Source: Tenacibaculum sp. Bg11-29
GTDB taxonomy: Bacteria > Bacteroidota > Bacteroidia > Flavobacteriales > Flavobacteriaceae
Assembly (NCBI RefSeq): GCF_002836595.1
Contig: NZ_PJBB01000003.1
Coordinates: 3,161,001 to 3,225,000 of the forward strand
Length of the DNA: 64,000 bases
Reading direction: 5' to 3'
Made by a program: the position numbers and the translations under genes
Part shown: positions 52,693 to 62,514 of the stretch, one piece after another
How the letters are laid out: each line of letters begins with the position of its first letter
Position numbering within the stretch: position 1 is the stretch's first letter
The notes under the pieces: model-generated
Seen by the model: the letters and a program-made list of their open reading frames with translations, nothing else
What the model was told of the DNA's origin: nothing
The model's database searches: none

Positions 52693-54132
52693 ATGAGAGT
52701 AAACAATCGAGTGCGTGTAAATATTCTTACACTATTAATTTTAACTTCTTTATCATTATCTGGTCAGAAAATTACTTCTAAAAACATTATAAATAAGCTA
52801 AAAAAGAAATACAAATTTACTACTAATCTTAAAAAATTTGCTGTTACATATAAATATACCGGATTTAACCCTTATCAAAGTCATGACTATAAACACCCTG
52901 AAGATAAAATAAATCGATTTGGTATTTATACAATAGAAGTAGATAAAGATAAAAAAGAATACTTTACTCATGATAAAAATCAATTCCCTGGGAATTTCGT
53001 TTTTGAATTCAAACATTTTAAACATAAAGAAAAAGCTATATCATACGATGTTAATGGTGTAATTAGAGGAAAGACACTTAGGGAATTAAAAAATAATGCT
53101 TATGAAAAACAAAGTGTAAGAGCTGGAAATGTTTTAAGCTTTGAGCAAGTATCCATTTTATTATCAAACCATAATATAGGAAAACCACTAAGAATTGCAA
53201 TAAGTGATAAAACTGTAGTAATTACGCATACAAATCATAAAGAAATTACAAATAAATACACTTTTGAAATACCTTCATTGAGACTTAAGATATTAGAAAG
53301 TACAGAAGATAATTCAATAGTTAAATATAAAGATTATACTTCAAAAGATACTATTGAATATGCTGAAAAACTAGATGTTTATAAAAAAAATAAATTAAGT
53401 GCTTTAATTGTGGTTAAGAACCTTAAAGTCATAACAGGAATTGCTACTTCAAAATTTATGATTCCAAAAGAATATGTTTTACCAAAGAAAAATGTCGTTT
53501 CAGAAAGTAAAATCACTAAAATAGCAAATAACCTTTATATTATTAATGCTTTTAATAATAGTAGGTTCATTCTTTTAAAAGTAATAGAGAATAATATTAT
53601 GGTTTTTGGAGCTCCTAGATCTGATAAGTCCTCTGAAAAAATTATGACCTTAATTGAAAAAAAGTTCCCAATGAAAACAATTCAATCTGTATTTGTTTCT
53701 CATCCTCATAGCGATCATATAGGTGGCTTAAATGCGTACGCTAAAAAAGGAATAACAGTACTTGCAGATGACTATACTATTGATGCAATTAAAAATTTCC
53801 CTGCATTCAGTAAATCAATTAATACCTTTAAATTTAAAACACTTACAAATAAAATAAATATTAATGGAGTTCGATTTTACGTTTTAAAAAATAAGCATAG
53901 TTTTAAACAGAGTTTTGTCTACTTTAAAGGCGCACAAATAATTTACGAAGGTGACTTTTTAGAAATTCCAGCTGACAACTCTATTGCTACACATTTATCT
54001 AATGTAGAAAAACAATTTATAGAATTTGTTCGTAAAGAAAAATTGAAAATTAAAAGAATTGTACAACATCATCGCAACCCTAATGTTTCTTTAACAACTA
54101 TGAATGCATATTATAAAGCAAATACAAAATAA
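52693..54132 (+). CDS. Secreted metallo-beta-lactamase-fold hydrolase
   Basis: A 479-residue exported protein. The signal peptide VRVNILTLLILTSLSLSGQ is followed by an N-terminal domain of about 250 residues without recognised motifs and a C-terminal MBL domain from about residue 285. Zinc motif 1 HPHSDHIGG (HxHxDH) is intact, and IIYEGDFLE supplies the third-motif Asp; the HH of IVQHHRNPN may supply the last His. The substrate could be a lactone, phosphodiester or sulfate ester. The divergent LytTR membrane regulator is its obvious partner. Confidence 0.85.
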   Translation: MRVNNRVRVNILTLLILTSLSLSGQKITSKNIINKLKKKYKFTTNLKKFAVTYKYTGFNPYQSHDYKHPEDKINRFGIYTIEVDKDKKEYFTHDKNQFPGNFVFEFKHFKHKEKAISYDVNGVIRGKTLRELKNNAYEKQSVRAGNVLSFEQVSILLSNHNIGKPLRIAISDKTVVITHTNHKEITNKYTFEIPSLRLKILESTEDNSIVKYKDYTSKDTIEYAEKLDVYKKNKLSALIVVKNLKVITGIATSKFMIPKEYVLPKKNVVSESKITKIANNLYIINAFNNSRFILLKVIENNIMVFGAPRSDKSSEKIMTLIEKKFPMKTIQSVFVSHPHSDHIGGLNAYAKKGITVLADDYTIDAIKNFPAFSKSINTFKFKTLTNKININGVRFYVLKNKHSFKQSFVYFKGAQIIYEGDFLEIPADNSIATHLSNVEKQFIEFVRKEKLKIKRIVQHHRNPNVSLTTMNAYYKANTK

Positions 54133-54162
54133 CTACATTATACAAATCACACTACTTTAAAT

Positions 54163-54190
54163 AAAAAAAGCACCGAACGGTGCTTTTTTT
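54163..54190. terminator. Bidirectional terminator between the MBL gene and glyA
   Basis: AAAAAAAGCACCG-AA-CGGTGCTTTTTTT: a 13-base perfect stem with a two-base loop between converging genes. Confidence 0.85.
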
Positions 54191-54213
54191 ATTCTATAAA
54201 TTTAGTGTAACGT

Positions 54214-55488
54214 TTACATTACGAATAATCTTCTTGCGCTCATCATTTCTTCTACGCTATCTCCAATTTCTGATAATGCTTCATCATTATCATGATTAAG
54301 GATTGCTTCATCAATAAAATCAACAACTTGTTGCATATCGTCTTCATTCAAACCACGAGTGGTTATTGCGGGTGTACCTATACGAATACCTGAAGTTACA
54401 AACGGACTTTGAGTATCGAAAGGAACCATATTTTTGTTTACAGTAATATCTGCTTTTCCTAATGCTATTTCAGCATCTTTACCTGTAATATCTTTATTAC
54501 GTAAATCAATTAACATACAATGGTTGTCTGTTCCTCCAGAGATAATATTATATCCTTTAGCAACAAAAGCTTTTGCCATTGCTTGTGCATTTTCTTTTAC
54601 TTGTAATTGGTATTCCAAAAACTCATCTGTTAAAGCTTCACCAAAAGCAACTGCTTTTGCCGCAATAACATGCTCTAATGGTCCACCTTGATTTCCTGGA
54701 AAAACTGCAGAATTAATCAATGTTGACATTTTCTTTAATTTTCCTGATTTTAATTTTAAACCAAAAGGGTTTTCAAAATCTTTACCTATCATAATAATTC
54801 CTCCACGAGGACCACGTAACGTTTTATGCGTAGTTGTAGTTACAATATGACAATGAGGTAATGGATCAGATAAAATACCTTTTGCTATTAAACCTGCTGG
54901 ATGCGAAATATCTGCCATTAAAATTGCTCCAACGCTGTCTGCAATCTCTCTAAATTTTTCAAAATCCATATCACGAGAATATGCCGAAGCTCCTGCAATA
55001 ATTAATTTTGGTTTATGCTCTTTAGCTTGTTGCTCTAAATGATTATAATCAATTTTACCTGTAGCTTTATCTACTCCATAAAAAACAGGATTGTATAATT
55101 TACCTGAAAAGTTTACTGGAGATCCGTGAGTTAAGTGCCCACCATGTGATAAATCAAAACCTAAAATTGTATCTCCTGGGTTTAAACAAGCTGCAAAAAC
55201 AGCTGTGTTTGCTTGTGAACCAGAATGTGGCTGAACATTTACATATTCTGCTCCAAACAATTCTTTAGCTCTATCAATAGCAATCTGCTCTACAATATCT
55301 ACTACTTCACATCCACCATAATAGCGCTTACCTGGATATCCTTCTGCATATTTATTAGTTAAAATAGAACCCTGTGCTTGCATTACTTGCTCGCTTACAA
55401 AGTTTTCTGAAGCAATCAGTTCTAAACCATTTAGCTGACGTTCTTTTTCTTCTTGAATTAAATCAAATATTTGATGATCTTTTTGCAT
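54214..55488 (-). CDS. glyA: Serine hydroxymethyltransferase
   Basis: A 424-residue PLP enzyme converting serine and tetrahydrofolate to glycine and methylene-THF. The PLP-lysine motif is [14 protein letters not shown], and the N-terminus has [16 protein letters not shown] and [17 protein letters not shown]. The start at ATG 55488 ([12 protein letters not shown]) is chosen because a longer reading would begin upstream of the -7 box at 55513-55520. Its 3' end has a decayed duplicate at 51595-51701. Confidence 0.97.
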   Translation of the reverse strand: MQKDHQIFDLIQEEKERQLNGLELIASENFVSEQVMQAQGSILTNKYAEGYPGKRYYGGCEVVDIVEQIAIDRAKELFGAEYVNVQPHSGSQANTAVFAACLNPGDTILGFDLSHGGHLTHGSPVNFSGKLYNPVFYGVDKATGKIDYNHLEQQAKEHKPKLIIAGASAYSRDMDFEKFREIADSVGAILMADISHPAGLIAKGILSDPLPHCHIVTTTTHKTLRGPRGGIIMIGKDFENPFGLKLKSGKLKKMSTLINSAVFPGNQGGPLEHVIAAKAVAFGEALTDEFLEYQLQVKENAQAMAKAFVAKGYNIISGGTDNHCMLIDLRNKDITGKDAEIALGKADITVNKNMVPFDTQSPFVTSGIRIGTPAITTRGLNEDDMQQVVDFIDEAILNHDNDEALSEIGDSVEEMMSARRLFVM

Positions 55489-55512
55489 CTTATGTGTTGT
55501 TAAATATGTAGC

Positions 55513-55520
55513 CAAATGTA
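55513..55520 (-). promoter_or_regulatory. -7 promoter box of glyA
   Basis: The minus strand reads TACATTTG (TAnnTTTG), 24 bases upstream of ATG 55488; it excludes the ATG at 55548 as the start. Confidence 0.6.
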
Positions 55521-55701
55521 ATAATTTTATTATTGAAACTTTATGCAATTTTTATCTAATTTTAATCCGATATACCTATATTCTATTTTCTACTAGCTTT
55601 AAAAGTTATTGTACCAGTTAACCTATATGGAATTAACCTTTTCACATAAGAATAAACAGGCTATTTTTTATACTATTTTACCTTTTTTTCACACTAAACA
55701 C

Positions 55702-55732
55702 TTGCATTTAATTTAAAAAATATGTAGGTTTG
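55702..55732 (+). promoter_or_regulatory. Promoter of fumarylacetoacetase (-33 and -7 boxes)
   Basis: TTG at 55702-55704 and TAGGTTTG at 55725-55732 with 20 bases between match the Bacteroidota TTG-N19-21-TAnnTTTG promoter, 25 bases before the start codon. Confidence 0.65.
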
Positions 55733-55757
55733 AGGTAAAATAAACATAACTATTTCA

Positions 55758-57038
55758 ATGAAAATAACGGCAAATAATCCTAATAGAAAATCTTGGTTAA
55801 ACGTTAATAAAGACTCTGATTTTCCTATTCAAAATATTCCTTTTGGAGTATTTATAACAAAAGATGATATCATAACAATTGGTACTAGAATTGGTGATTT
55901 TGCTATCGATTTAGGTGCTTTACATCAACTAGGCTACTTTAAAGAAATCCCTTTAACAGATGATATATTTTTACAAGACACATTAAATGATTTTATTGCT
56001 GACGGACGCAAAACATGGCGTTTAGTACGTAATCGAATTGCTGATATTTTTGATGTAACTAACGGAGAACTTAGAGATAATATAGCACATAAAGATAGTG
56101 TGATTTTTAGAATGGAAGATGTTGAAATGCAGCTACCTGTTTCTGTTGGAGATTACACTGATTTTTACGCAAGTAAAGAACATGCTACTAATGTAGGTTC
56201 ATTATTTCGTGATCCAGAAAATGCATTATTTCCAAACTGGTTACGTATACCAATAGGTTACCATGGAAGAAGCTCTTCTATTGTGCCTTCAGGTACTCCT
56301 ATTCGTCGCCCTATTGGTCAACAACGTCCTAGCGAAGGAGAAACAACTCCTAATTTTGGCCCTTCAAAATTATTAGATTTTGAACTAGAAATGGCTTTTA
56401 TAACTACTGTTGCCAATGATTTAGGAGATAGAATCCCTATTAAAGACGCTGATGAATATATCTTTGGATTGGTTTTATTTAATGACTGGTCAGCTAGAGA
56501 TATTCAAGCATGGGAATATGTACCATTAGGTCCTTTCTTAGGAAAAAACTTTGCTTCAACAATTTCTCCTTGGATTGTTACTTTAGATGCTTTAGAGCCT
56601 TTTAGAGTTGACAACCCTAAACAAATGTATGAGCCTTTACCTTATTTACAGAGAGAAGGAAAAGATAGTTTTGATATTAATTTGCAAATGGCAATTCAGC
56701 CAGAAAATAAAGAAGAAACGGTTGTTTGTAATTCTAATTTCAAGTACATGTACTGGACAATGGCACAGCAATTAGCGCATCATACTGTAAACGGTTGCCC
56801 TATAAACGCAGGAGATATGATGGGATCTGGAACAATTTCTGGTCCTACAAAAGATAGTTTCGGGTCTATGTTAGAATTAACATGGAAAGGTCAAAATCCA
56901 TTAAAAATGAATGATGGGTCTGAACGTAAATTTATCAACGATCACGATACTGTTATTATGCGTGGATATTCTCAAAACGATGAAGTACGTATCGGTTTTG
57001 GAGAATGTACCGGTAAAATATTACCCGCTAAAGAATAA
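55758..57038 (+). CDS. fahA: Fumarylacetoacetase
   Basis: A 426-residue hydrolase that splits fumarylacetoacetate into fumarate and acetoacetate, the last step of tyrosine and phenylalanine breakdown. Family signatures are visible: the catalytic-site region FPNWLRIPIGYHGRSSSIV, the metal-binding ELEMAF, and DWSARDIQAWEYVPLGPFL with GKNFASTISPW. The length is that of the eukaryote-like FAH class. Other genes of the tyrosine pathway are not in the window. Confidence 0.96.
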   Translation: MKITANNPNRKSWLNVNKDSDFPIQNIPFGVFITKDDIITIGTRIGDFAIDLGALHQLGYFKEIPLTDDIFLQDTLNDFIADGRKTWRLVRNRIADIFDVTNGELRDNIAHKDSVIFRMEDVEMQLPVSVGDYTDFYASKEHATNVGSLFRDPENALFPNWLRIPIGYHGRSSSIVPSGTPIRRPIGQQRPSEGETTPNFGPSKLLDFELEMAFITTVANDLGDRIPIKDADEYIFGLVLFNDWSARDIQAWEYVPLGPFLGKNFASTISPWIVTLDALEPFRVDNPKQMYEPLPYLQREGKDSFDINLQMAIQPENKEETVVCNSNFKYMYWTMAQQLAHHTVNGCPINAGDMMGSGTISGPTKDSFGSMLELTWKGQNPLKMNDGSERKFINDHDTVIMRGYSQNDEVRIGFGECTGKILPAKE

Positions 57039-57079
57039 TTTAGCTAGCATATCGTAACAAAGGTTTATAACTAAAAAAA

Positions 57080-57112
57080 ATCCAGTTCAAAATGAACTGG
57101 ATTTTTTATTTT
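57080..57112. terminator. Bidirectional terminator
   Basis: AAAAAATCCAGTTCA, a three- to four-base loop and TGAACTGGATTTTTT between the converging fahA and helicase genes; limits approximate. Confidence 0.85.
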
Positions 57113-57114
57113 TT

Positions 57115-58683
57115 TTAATCTTCCTCCTCCTCTTCTTCAGGTGGTGGGTGCCCAAATATATCTTCATATATCTCATCAAAATTGTTACGCAAATGAGAAT
57201 TTAATTTCTTACGGTAGTCATCTTGTAACCAATCAATAAAATTGTGAGTACTCTTACAAATACATTTTGAGTACCTATGAATTCTATCATCAATTTCTCC
57301 GCCTAATTTCTTTGCTAAAATTAAGGCATCAAAAACATCTTCACTATTTTCTATACAAATCTTAGCGTGATGATCTATTGATTTTTCTAATACTTTTTTT
57401 GATGATAACCCTGCTTGAATAACCTCTATATATATCTTTTTTACGTCGAAATATAAATCAGAAGAATTTGCAAATTCTTCTTTAACATCAGCTGGTAACT
57501 CATATCTAAAATCATTTTCGATTTCTTCATCAGATAATAAATTATCTAAGTAAAAGTTAGGTGCTCTAAACATTTTATGCCAATCTAAATCAGCACCCCA
57601 TGGTCCAAAACGATGAAAATTATTTCCTAAATCAATTACATTAAATTCATTTTTCCCCTTAAATATACGCGACCCTCTACCAATCATCTGGTAATACAAC
57701 GTTAGAGATTTTGTAGCTCTATTTAAAATGATTGATTTTACCGAAGGCTCATCAAAACCAGTTGTTAGTATACTTACTGATGTAATAATAGCGTTAGGCG
57801 TTGTATGAAACCATTTTAAAATAAAATCACGCTCTTTTTTTGTATTTGTGTTATCTAAATGAGCAATAGGATATCCAGCTTTCTTAAAAGTATCATATAC
57901 ATGAAGTGATGTATTAATACCGTTATTAAAAATCAGGGTTTTTGTTCCTTTAGCGCGTTCTTCATAAGCTTGTAAAAGCTTAGATAACATATCAGTGTTC
58001 GTGTATAAATCTTCCGAAGATTTAACAGTATAATCTCCGTTTGCTCCAATCTCTAAGGAAGTTAAACCTACATTATAAGAAAACACGTTTGCTTTTGCTA
58101 AATATTCGCTTTCAATTAAAGTTCCAATACTTTCACCTGCAATTAAGTCGTCATAATTGTCTTTCATTGGTAATTTAATATTCGAACTTAAAGGAGTTGC
58201 TGTTACCCCAAGAACAAACGACTTATCAAAAAACTTAAATAATTTGGTAAACGAATTATAATGTGCCTCATCAACAATAACTAAACCTACATCAGAGATA
58301 TCTAACATACCGTCGTTTAAACGATTGTTTAGTGTTTCAACCATGGCTACAAAACAATCATATTTATCTTGATCATCTAAAGTAGCCTTACTATCAATAA
58401 TTTTATTATCTACACCAAATTCACCAAGCATCTTTGCAGTTTGCTTACATAATTCAATTCGGTGGGTCATTATCAATACCTTTTTTTGATAATGCTTTAT
58501 AAATTGACGGGTAATTTCAGAGAAAATTACAGTTTTACCTCCTCCTGTTGGTAATTGATATAGTAAATGATAATTTTCAGGGGCATTTTCAAAACTTTTA
58601 AAAATTTTAAACAATGCATCTTTCTGATAACCGTATAAATTTTTTCCTTTAGTTTCTTGTGAAGTCGTGGTTTCGTTACTCAA
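57115..58683 (-). CDS. DEAD/DEAH-box helicase, SSL2/type III restriction-like
   Basis: A 522-residue superfamily 2 helicase. Walker A LPTGGGKTVIFSEI near residue 45, motif Ia MTHRIELCKQTA, DEAH as VIVDEAHYN, motif III GVTATPLSS, and the second lobe motif VI MIGRGSRIFKGKNEF. The C-terminal 130 residues are an acidic, otherwise unplaced extension ending in a Glu run. No methylase or nuclease partner is next to it, so it is more likely a housekeeping DNA-repair-type helicase common in Flavobacteriia than part of a restriction system. Confidence 0.9.
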   Translation of the reverse strand: MSNETTTSQETKGKNLYGYQKDALFKIFKSFENAPENYHLLYQLPTGGGKTVIFSEITRQFIKHYQKKVLIMTHRIELCKQTAKMLGEFGVDNKIIDSKATLDDQDKYDCFVAMVETLNNRLNDGMLDISDVGLVIVDEAHYNSFTKLFKFFDKSFVLGVTATPLSSNIKLPMKDNYDDLIAGESIGTLIESEYLAKANVFSYNVGLTSLEIGANGDYTVKSSEDLYTNTDMLSKLLQAYEERAKGTKTLIFNNGINTSLHVYDTFKKAGYPIAHLDNTNTKKERDFILKWFHTTPNAIITSVSILTTGFDEPSVKSIILNRATKSLTLYYQMIGRGSRIFKGKNEFNVIDLGNNFHRFGPWGADLDWHKMFRAPNFYLDNLLSDEEIENDFRYELPADVKEEFANSSDLYFDVKKIYIEVIQAGLSSKKVLEKSIDHHAKICIENSEDVFDALILAKKLGGEIDDRIHRYSKCICKSTHNFIDWLQDDYRKKLNSHLRNNFDEIYEDIFGHPPPEEEEEED

Positions 58684-58753
58684 TTTTATACTTTTTTGTA
58701 ATACACAAAAATACGATGTATTTAAATAAGTTTCATTGAAAACGTAAAATTTT

Positions 58754-59146
58754 TTAGAATTTTCTTAAATCAATTTGAGCAATATTATAATGAGATGCGT
58801 GCGCAACAACTTCCCCTTTTTTAATTACCAATAACTGAGGAGATTGATGTAGTATTTGAAACTCGTATCCTATTTCATTAGATAACTCTCTGTATGAAAG
58901 TAAATCAAGATAATACACCTTAAAATCTTTTAAAGTTTCATCAAAATTACTTACAAAGCGTTTAATTACCATACTACTGATACCACATCTTGTAGAATGT
59001 TTAAAAATTGCGACAGGTTCTTTTTTTGATAAATTTTTAATTTGTTTGAGCTGTTCTAATGATGTTAACGGAATCCAATTAATAAAAGATTCCTGTTTTT
59101 CTTGTTTTTCTTGTTTTTTTCCAAAGATTGAATTAAGTATTCCCAT
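58754..59146 (-). CDS. ytxJ: Bacillithiol-system redox protein YtxJ
   Basis: A 130-residue thioredoxin-like protein. The N-terminal 20 residues are a Lys/Gln-rich repeat (KKQEKQEKQE); the active-site segment FKHSTRCGISSMV has a single Cys followed by Ser, as in YtxJ/monothiol bacilliredoxins, and the cis-Pro loop is ILHQSPQLLVI. It implies that the organism uses bacillithiol as a low-molecular-weight thiol. It diverges from clpB. Confidence 0.9.
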   Translation of the reverse strand: MGILNSIFGKKQEKQEKQESFINWIPLTSLEQLKQIKNLSKKEPVAIFKHSTRCGISSMVIKRFVSNFDETLKDFKVYYLDLLSYRELSNEIGYEFQILHQSPQLLVIKKGEVVAHASHYNIAQIDLRKF

Positions 59147-59267
59147 TTATATATTTTTTTAATCTGTCGATGTTAAATACAAAACCTTTCAGTAAGTCAA
59201 AAAGTCAGTAAAAACAACACGATTGAAGACATTTTGTCTTAATTTTAATAAAGTTATTCATTGGTAT

Positions 59268-59275
59268 TACTTTTG
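59268..59275 (+). promoter_or_regulatory. -7 promoter box of clpB
   Basis: TACTTTTG, matching TAnnTTTG, 35 bases upstream of the clpB start codon. Confidence 0.5.
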
Positions 59276-59310
59276 ACCTTAATTCATCGAAGAAGACAAA
59301 TAATAAAATT

Positions 59311-61914
59311 ATGAATTTCAACAATTATACAACAAAATCACAAGAAACCATACAACAAGCACAACAGTTAGCGCAAAGTTATGGTAATCAACAAATAGAA
59401 AATGAGCACATATTTAAAGCATTATTAATTATTGATGAAAATGTGTTGCCTTTTACATTAAAAAAACTCAACATTAATATTAATGTTGTCCAACAAATTT
59501 TAGATAAACAACTAGAAGGATTTCCTAAAGTTTCTGGTGCAGAGTTAATGCTTTCTCGTGAAGCAAATAAAACATTAACTGAAGCTGCTATTATTGCTAA
59601 AAAAATGAATGATGAATATGTTTCTATAGAACATTTAATCATTGCTATTTTTAAATCGAAAAGTCAAATAGCACAGGTATTAAAAGATCAAGGAGTTACT
59701 GAAAAAAGCTTAAAAGCTACTATTGAAGAATTACGAAAAGGCGAAAGAGTTACTTCTCAAAATGCTGAAGAAACGTATAATTCTTTAAATAAATATGCGA
59801 ATAACTTAAATAAATTAGCGCAAGACGGAAAACTAGATCCTGTAATTGGACGTGATGAAGAAATTCGTCGTTTATTACAAATTTTATCACGTAGAACTAA
59901 AAATAACCCTATTTTAGTTGGTGAACCTGGTACTGGTAAAACTGCTATTGCTGAAGGTTTAGCGCATAGAATTATTAGAGGAGATGTTCCTGAAAACTTA
60001 AAAGATAAAATTATTTTTTCTTTAGATATGGGAGCCTTAATTGCAGGAGCTAAATTTAAGGGGGAGTTTGAAGAGCGTTTAAAATCGGTTGTTAAAGAAG
60101 TAACAACATCTGAAGGAGATGTTGTTTTATTTATTGATGAAATTCACACCTTAGTTGGTGCAGGTGGCGGTCAAGGAGCAATGGATGCTGCAAATATTTT
60201 AAAACCCGCATTAGCTCGTGGAGAATTACGTGCAATTGGTGCTACAACTTTAGATGAATATCAAAAATATTTTGAAAAAGACAAAGCTTTAGAGCGTCGT
60301 TTTCAGAAAGTTATTGTTGATGAACCTGATACCGAAAGTGCTATTTCTATTCTTCGCGGAATTAAAGATAAATACGAAACACATCATAAAGTACGTATTA
60401 AAGATGAAGCTATTATTGGTGCTGTTGAGTTATCACAACGTTATATTACCAATCGCTTTTTACCAGACAAAGCGATTGACTTAATGGATGAAGCAGCTGC
60501 TAAATTACGAATGGAAATTAATTCTAAACCAGAAGAATTAGATGTTTTAGATCGTAAAATAATGCAATTAGAAATTGAAATTGAAGCTATTAAACGCGAA
60601 AATGATGAAACAAAACTAAAGTCTTTAAATGCAGATGTAGCTAACCTTAAAGAAGAGCGTAATGAAATTAGCGCCAAATGGTTATCTGAAAAAGCTATTG
60701 TAGATGCTGTTCAGCAATTAAAAACGGATATTGAAAATTACAAAATTGAAGCTGATAAAGCTGAACGTAATGGAGATTACGGTAAAGTTGCAGAGTTGCG
60801 CTATGGTAAGATAAAAGAAGCTCAAGAGGCACTTGAAAAACAACAAGAAATCTTAGCTAACCAAAGCGAAAATGCATTAATAAAAGAAGAGGTTACCTAC
60901 GATGATATTGCAGAGGTTGTTGCTAAATGGACAGGAGTTCCTGTGACAAAGATGATACAATCTGAACGTGAAAAATTATTACAATTAGAAAATGAATTAC
61001 ACAAACGTGTTGTAGGTCAAGAAGAAGCTATTGAAGCTGTTTCTGATGCTGTTCGACGATCTAGAGCAGGACTGCAAAACCCTAACAAACCTATTGGTTC
61101 TTTCTTATTTCTAGGTACAACAGGTGTTGGTAAAACAGAGTTAGCAAAAGCGTTAGCAGGTTATTTATTTGATGATGAAAATGCAATGACTAGAATTGAC
61201 ATGAGTGAATATCAAGAACGTCATTCTGTAAGTCGTTTAGTTGGTGCACCTCCTGGTTATGTTGGTTATGATGAAGGGGGACAATTAACAGAAGCTGTTC
61301 GTCGAAAACCTTATTCTGTTATATTATTAGATGAAATTGAAAAAGCACATCCAGATACGTTTAATGTATTATTACAAGTATTAGATGAAGGTAGATTAAC
61401 AGATAATAAAGGTCGTGTTGCTGATTTTAAAAACACCATTATTATTATGACATCTAATATGGGAAGTCATATTATTCAAGAAAAATTTGAGAATATGAAA
61501 GGTGATATTCATACAACAATGGAACTAGCTAAAGTTGAAGTTTTAGGTTTACTAAAACAAACTGTTAGACCAGAATTTATTAATAGAATTGATGATATTA
61601 CATTGTTTACTCCGTTATCTACAGATGATATTAAAAAAATTGTAAAAATACAGTTGAATAATGTTAAAAAGATGATTGCTGAACAGAACATAACATTTGA
61701 CGCTACAGATGAAGCTATTGATTATTTAGCTGTTAAAGGCTATCAACCTGAATTTGGAGCTCGCCCGGTTAAACGGGTAATTCAAAAAGAAGTGTTAAAT
61801 CAATTATCTAAAGAAATTTTAGCAGGAAAAATAAGTACAGATAGTATCATATTATTAGATGCTTTTGATAATAAACTAGTTTTCAGAAATCAATCTGATT
61901 TAACAGAAAACTAG
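59311..61914 (+). CDS. clpB: ATP-dependent disaggregase ClpB
   Basis: An 867-residue Hsp100 chaperone that, with DnaK, extracts polypeptides from aggregates. The Clp N-domain is followed by AAA+ module 1 (Walker A GEPGTGKT, Walker B VVLFIDEIHTL), the coiled-coil middle domain (about 400-530) which distinguishes ClpB from ClpA/ClpC, and AAA+ module 2 (Walker A GTTGVGKT; ILLDEIEKAHPDTFNVLLQ). There is no ClpP-binding loop visible. Length and order are normal. A strong terminator follows. Confidence 0.97.
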   Translation: MNFNNYTTKSQETIQQAQQLAQSYGNQQIENEHIFKALLIIDENVLPFTLKKLNININVVQQILDKQLEGFPKVSGAELMLSREANKTLTEAAIIAKKMNDEYVSIEHLIIAIFKSKSQIAQVLKDQGVTEKSLKATIEELRKGERVTSQNAEETYNSLNKYANNLNKLAQDGKLDPVIGRDEEIRRLLQILSRRTKNNPILVGEPGTGKTAIAEGLAHRIIRGDVPENLKDKIIFSLDMGALIAGAKFKGEFEERLKSVVKEVTTSEGDVVLFIDEIHTLVGAGGGQGAMDAANILKPALARGELRAIGATTLDEYQKYFEKDKALERRFQKVIVDEPDTESAISILRGIKDKYETHHKVRIKDEAIIGAVELSQRYITNRFLPDKAIDLMDEAAAKLRMEINSKPEELDVLDRKIMQLEIEIEAIKRENDETKLKSLNADVANLKEERNEISAKWLSEKAIVDAVQQLKTDIENYKIEADKAERNGDYGKVAELRYGKIKEAQEALEKQQEILANQSENALIKEEVTYDDIAEVVAKWTGVPVTKMIQSEREKLLQLENELHKRVVGQEEAIEAVSDAVRRSRAGLQNPNKPIGSFLFLGTTGVGKTELAKALAGYLFDDENAMTRIDMSEYQERHSVSRLVGAPPGYVGYDEGGQLTEAVRRKPYSVILLDEIEKAHPDTFNVLLQVLDEGRLTDNKGRVADFKNTIIIMTSNMGSHIIQEKFENMKGDIHTTMELAKVEVLGLLKQTVRPEFINRIDDITLFTPLSTDDIKKIVKIQLNNVKKMIAEQNITFDATDEAIDYLAVKGYQPEFGARPVKRVIQKEVLNQLSKEILAGKISTDSIILLDAFDNKLVFRNQSDLTEN

Positions 61915-61936
61915 AAGTTAGTTTATATAGCTGATT

Positions 61937-61966
61937 AAAAGTGATGCTTAAAAAAGCATCACTTTT
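61937..61966. terminator. Terminator of clpB
   Basis: AAAAGTGATGCTT-AAAA-AAGCATCACTTTT, a perfect 13-base stem, 23 bases after the clpB stop. Confidence 0.85.
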
Positions 61967-62002
61967 TTTATTTTAACTATATTGCTTAATAAATAAACAC
62001 TT

Positions 62003-62512
62003 ATGAAAAAATATTTCTTCCTTATTACTTTTATTTTAAGCTCATTATCTATTTTTTCTCAAGATGATATTACAACTTATTATCTAATTCGTCATGCAGA
62101 AAAAAACAAAACAGATAAAACGGATAGAAATCCACATTTAACTAATAAAGGTGTTAAACGTGCTGCTTTTTGGTCAGAAGTTTTATCTTCTGCAAACATA
62201 AGTATGGTTTATAGTACAAAATATAATAGAACTAAAGAAACAGCAACACCTACAGCTTTAAAAAACAAATTAAGTGTACTACTATATAATCCTAGTAAAT
62301 TGTATGATGATGATTTTAAATTAAAAACAAAAGGTAAAAATGTTTTAATTGTTGGTCATAGCAATACAACACCTTCTTTTGCTAATAAAATACTGGGTAA
62401 AGATTTATTCAAACAAATAAATGAGAGTGCTCTTGATAGTAACAGTAATTTATACATTATTACTGTTACAAAAAACGGAGCTACAAGTATTCATTTAAAA
62501 GTTAATAATTAA
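62003..62512 (+). CDS. Exported histidine phosphatase-family protein
   Basis: A 169-residue protein with a signal peptide (MKKYFFLITFILSSLSIFSQ). The catalytic His is in TYYLIRHAEKNKT (RHxE variant of RHG), the second His in LIVGHSNTTPS, so the phosphatase core is intact, but the family's usual length is longer. It acts in the periplasm on an unknown phosphoester. Two bases separate its stop from the converging lipoprotein gene. Confidence 0.9.
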   Translation: MKKYFFLITFILSSLSIFSQDDITTYYLIRHAEKNKTDKTDRNPHLTNKGVKRAAFWSEVLSSANISMVYSTKYNRTKETATPTALKNKLSVLLYNPSKLYDDDFKLKTKGKNVLIVGHSNTTPSFANKILGKDLFKQINESALDSNSNLYIITVTKNGATSIHLKVNN

Positions 62513-62514
62513 TT

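Noticed and set aside
55489..55548. Longer start for glyA ([10 protein letters not shown] extension)
   Set aside because: It would start upstream of a matching -7 promoter box and adds residues not found in serine hydroxymethyltransferases.
57115..58683. Restriction or defence role of the SSL2-like helicase
   Set aside because: No methylase, nuclease or other defence gene is adjacent; neighbours are housekeeping genes.
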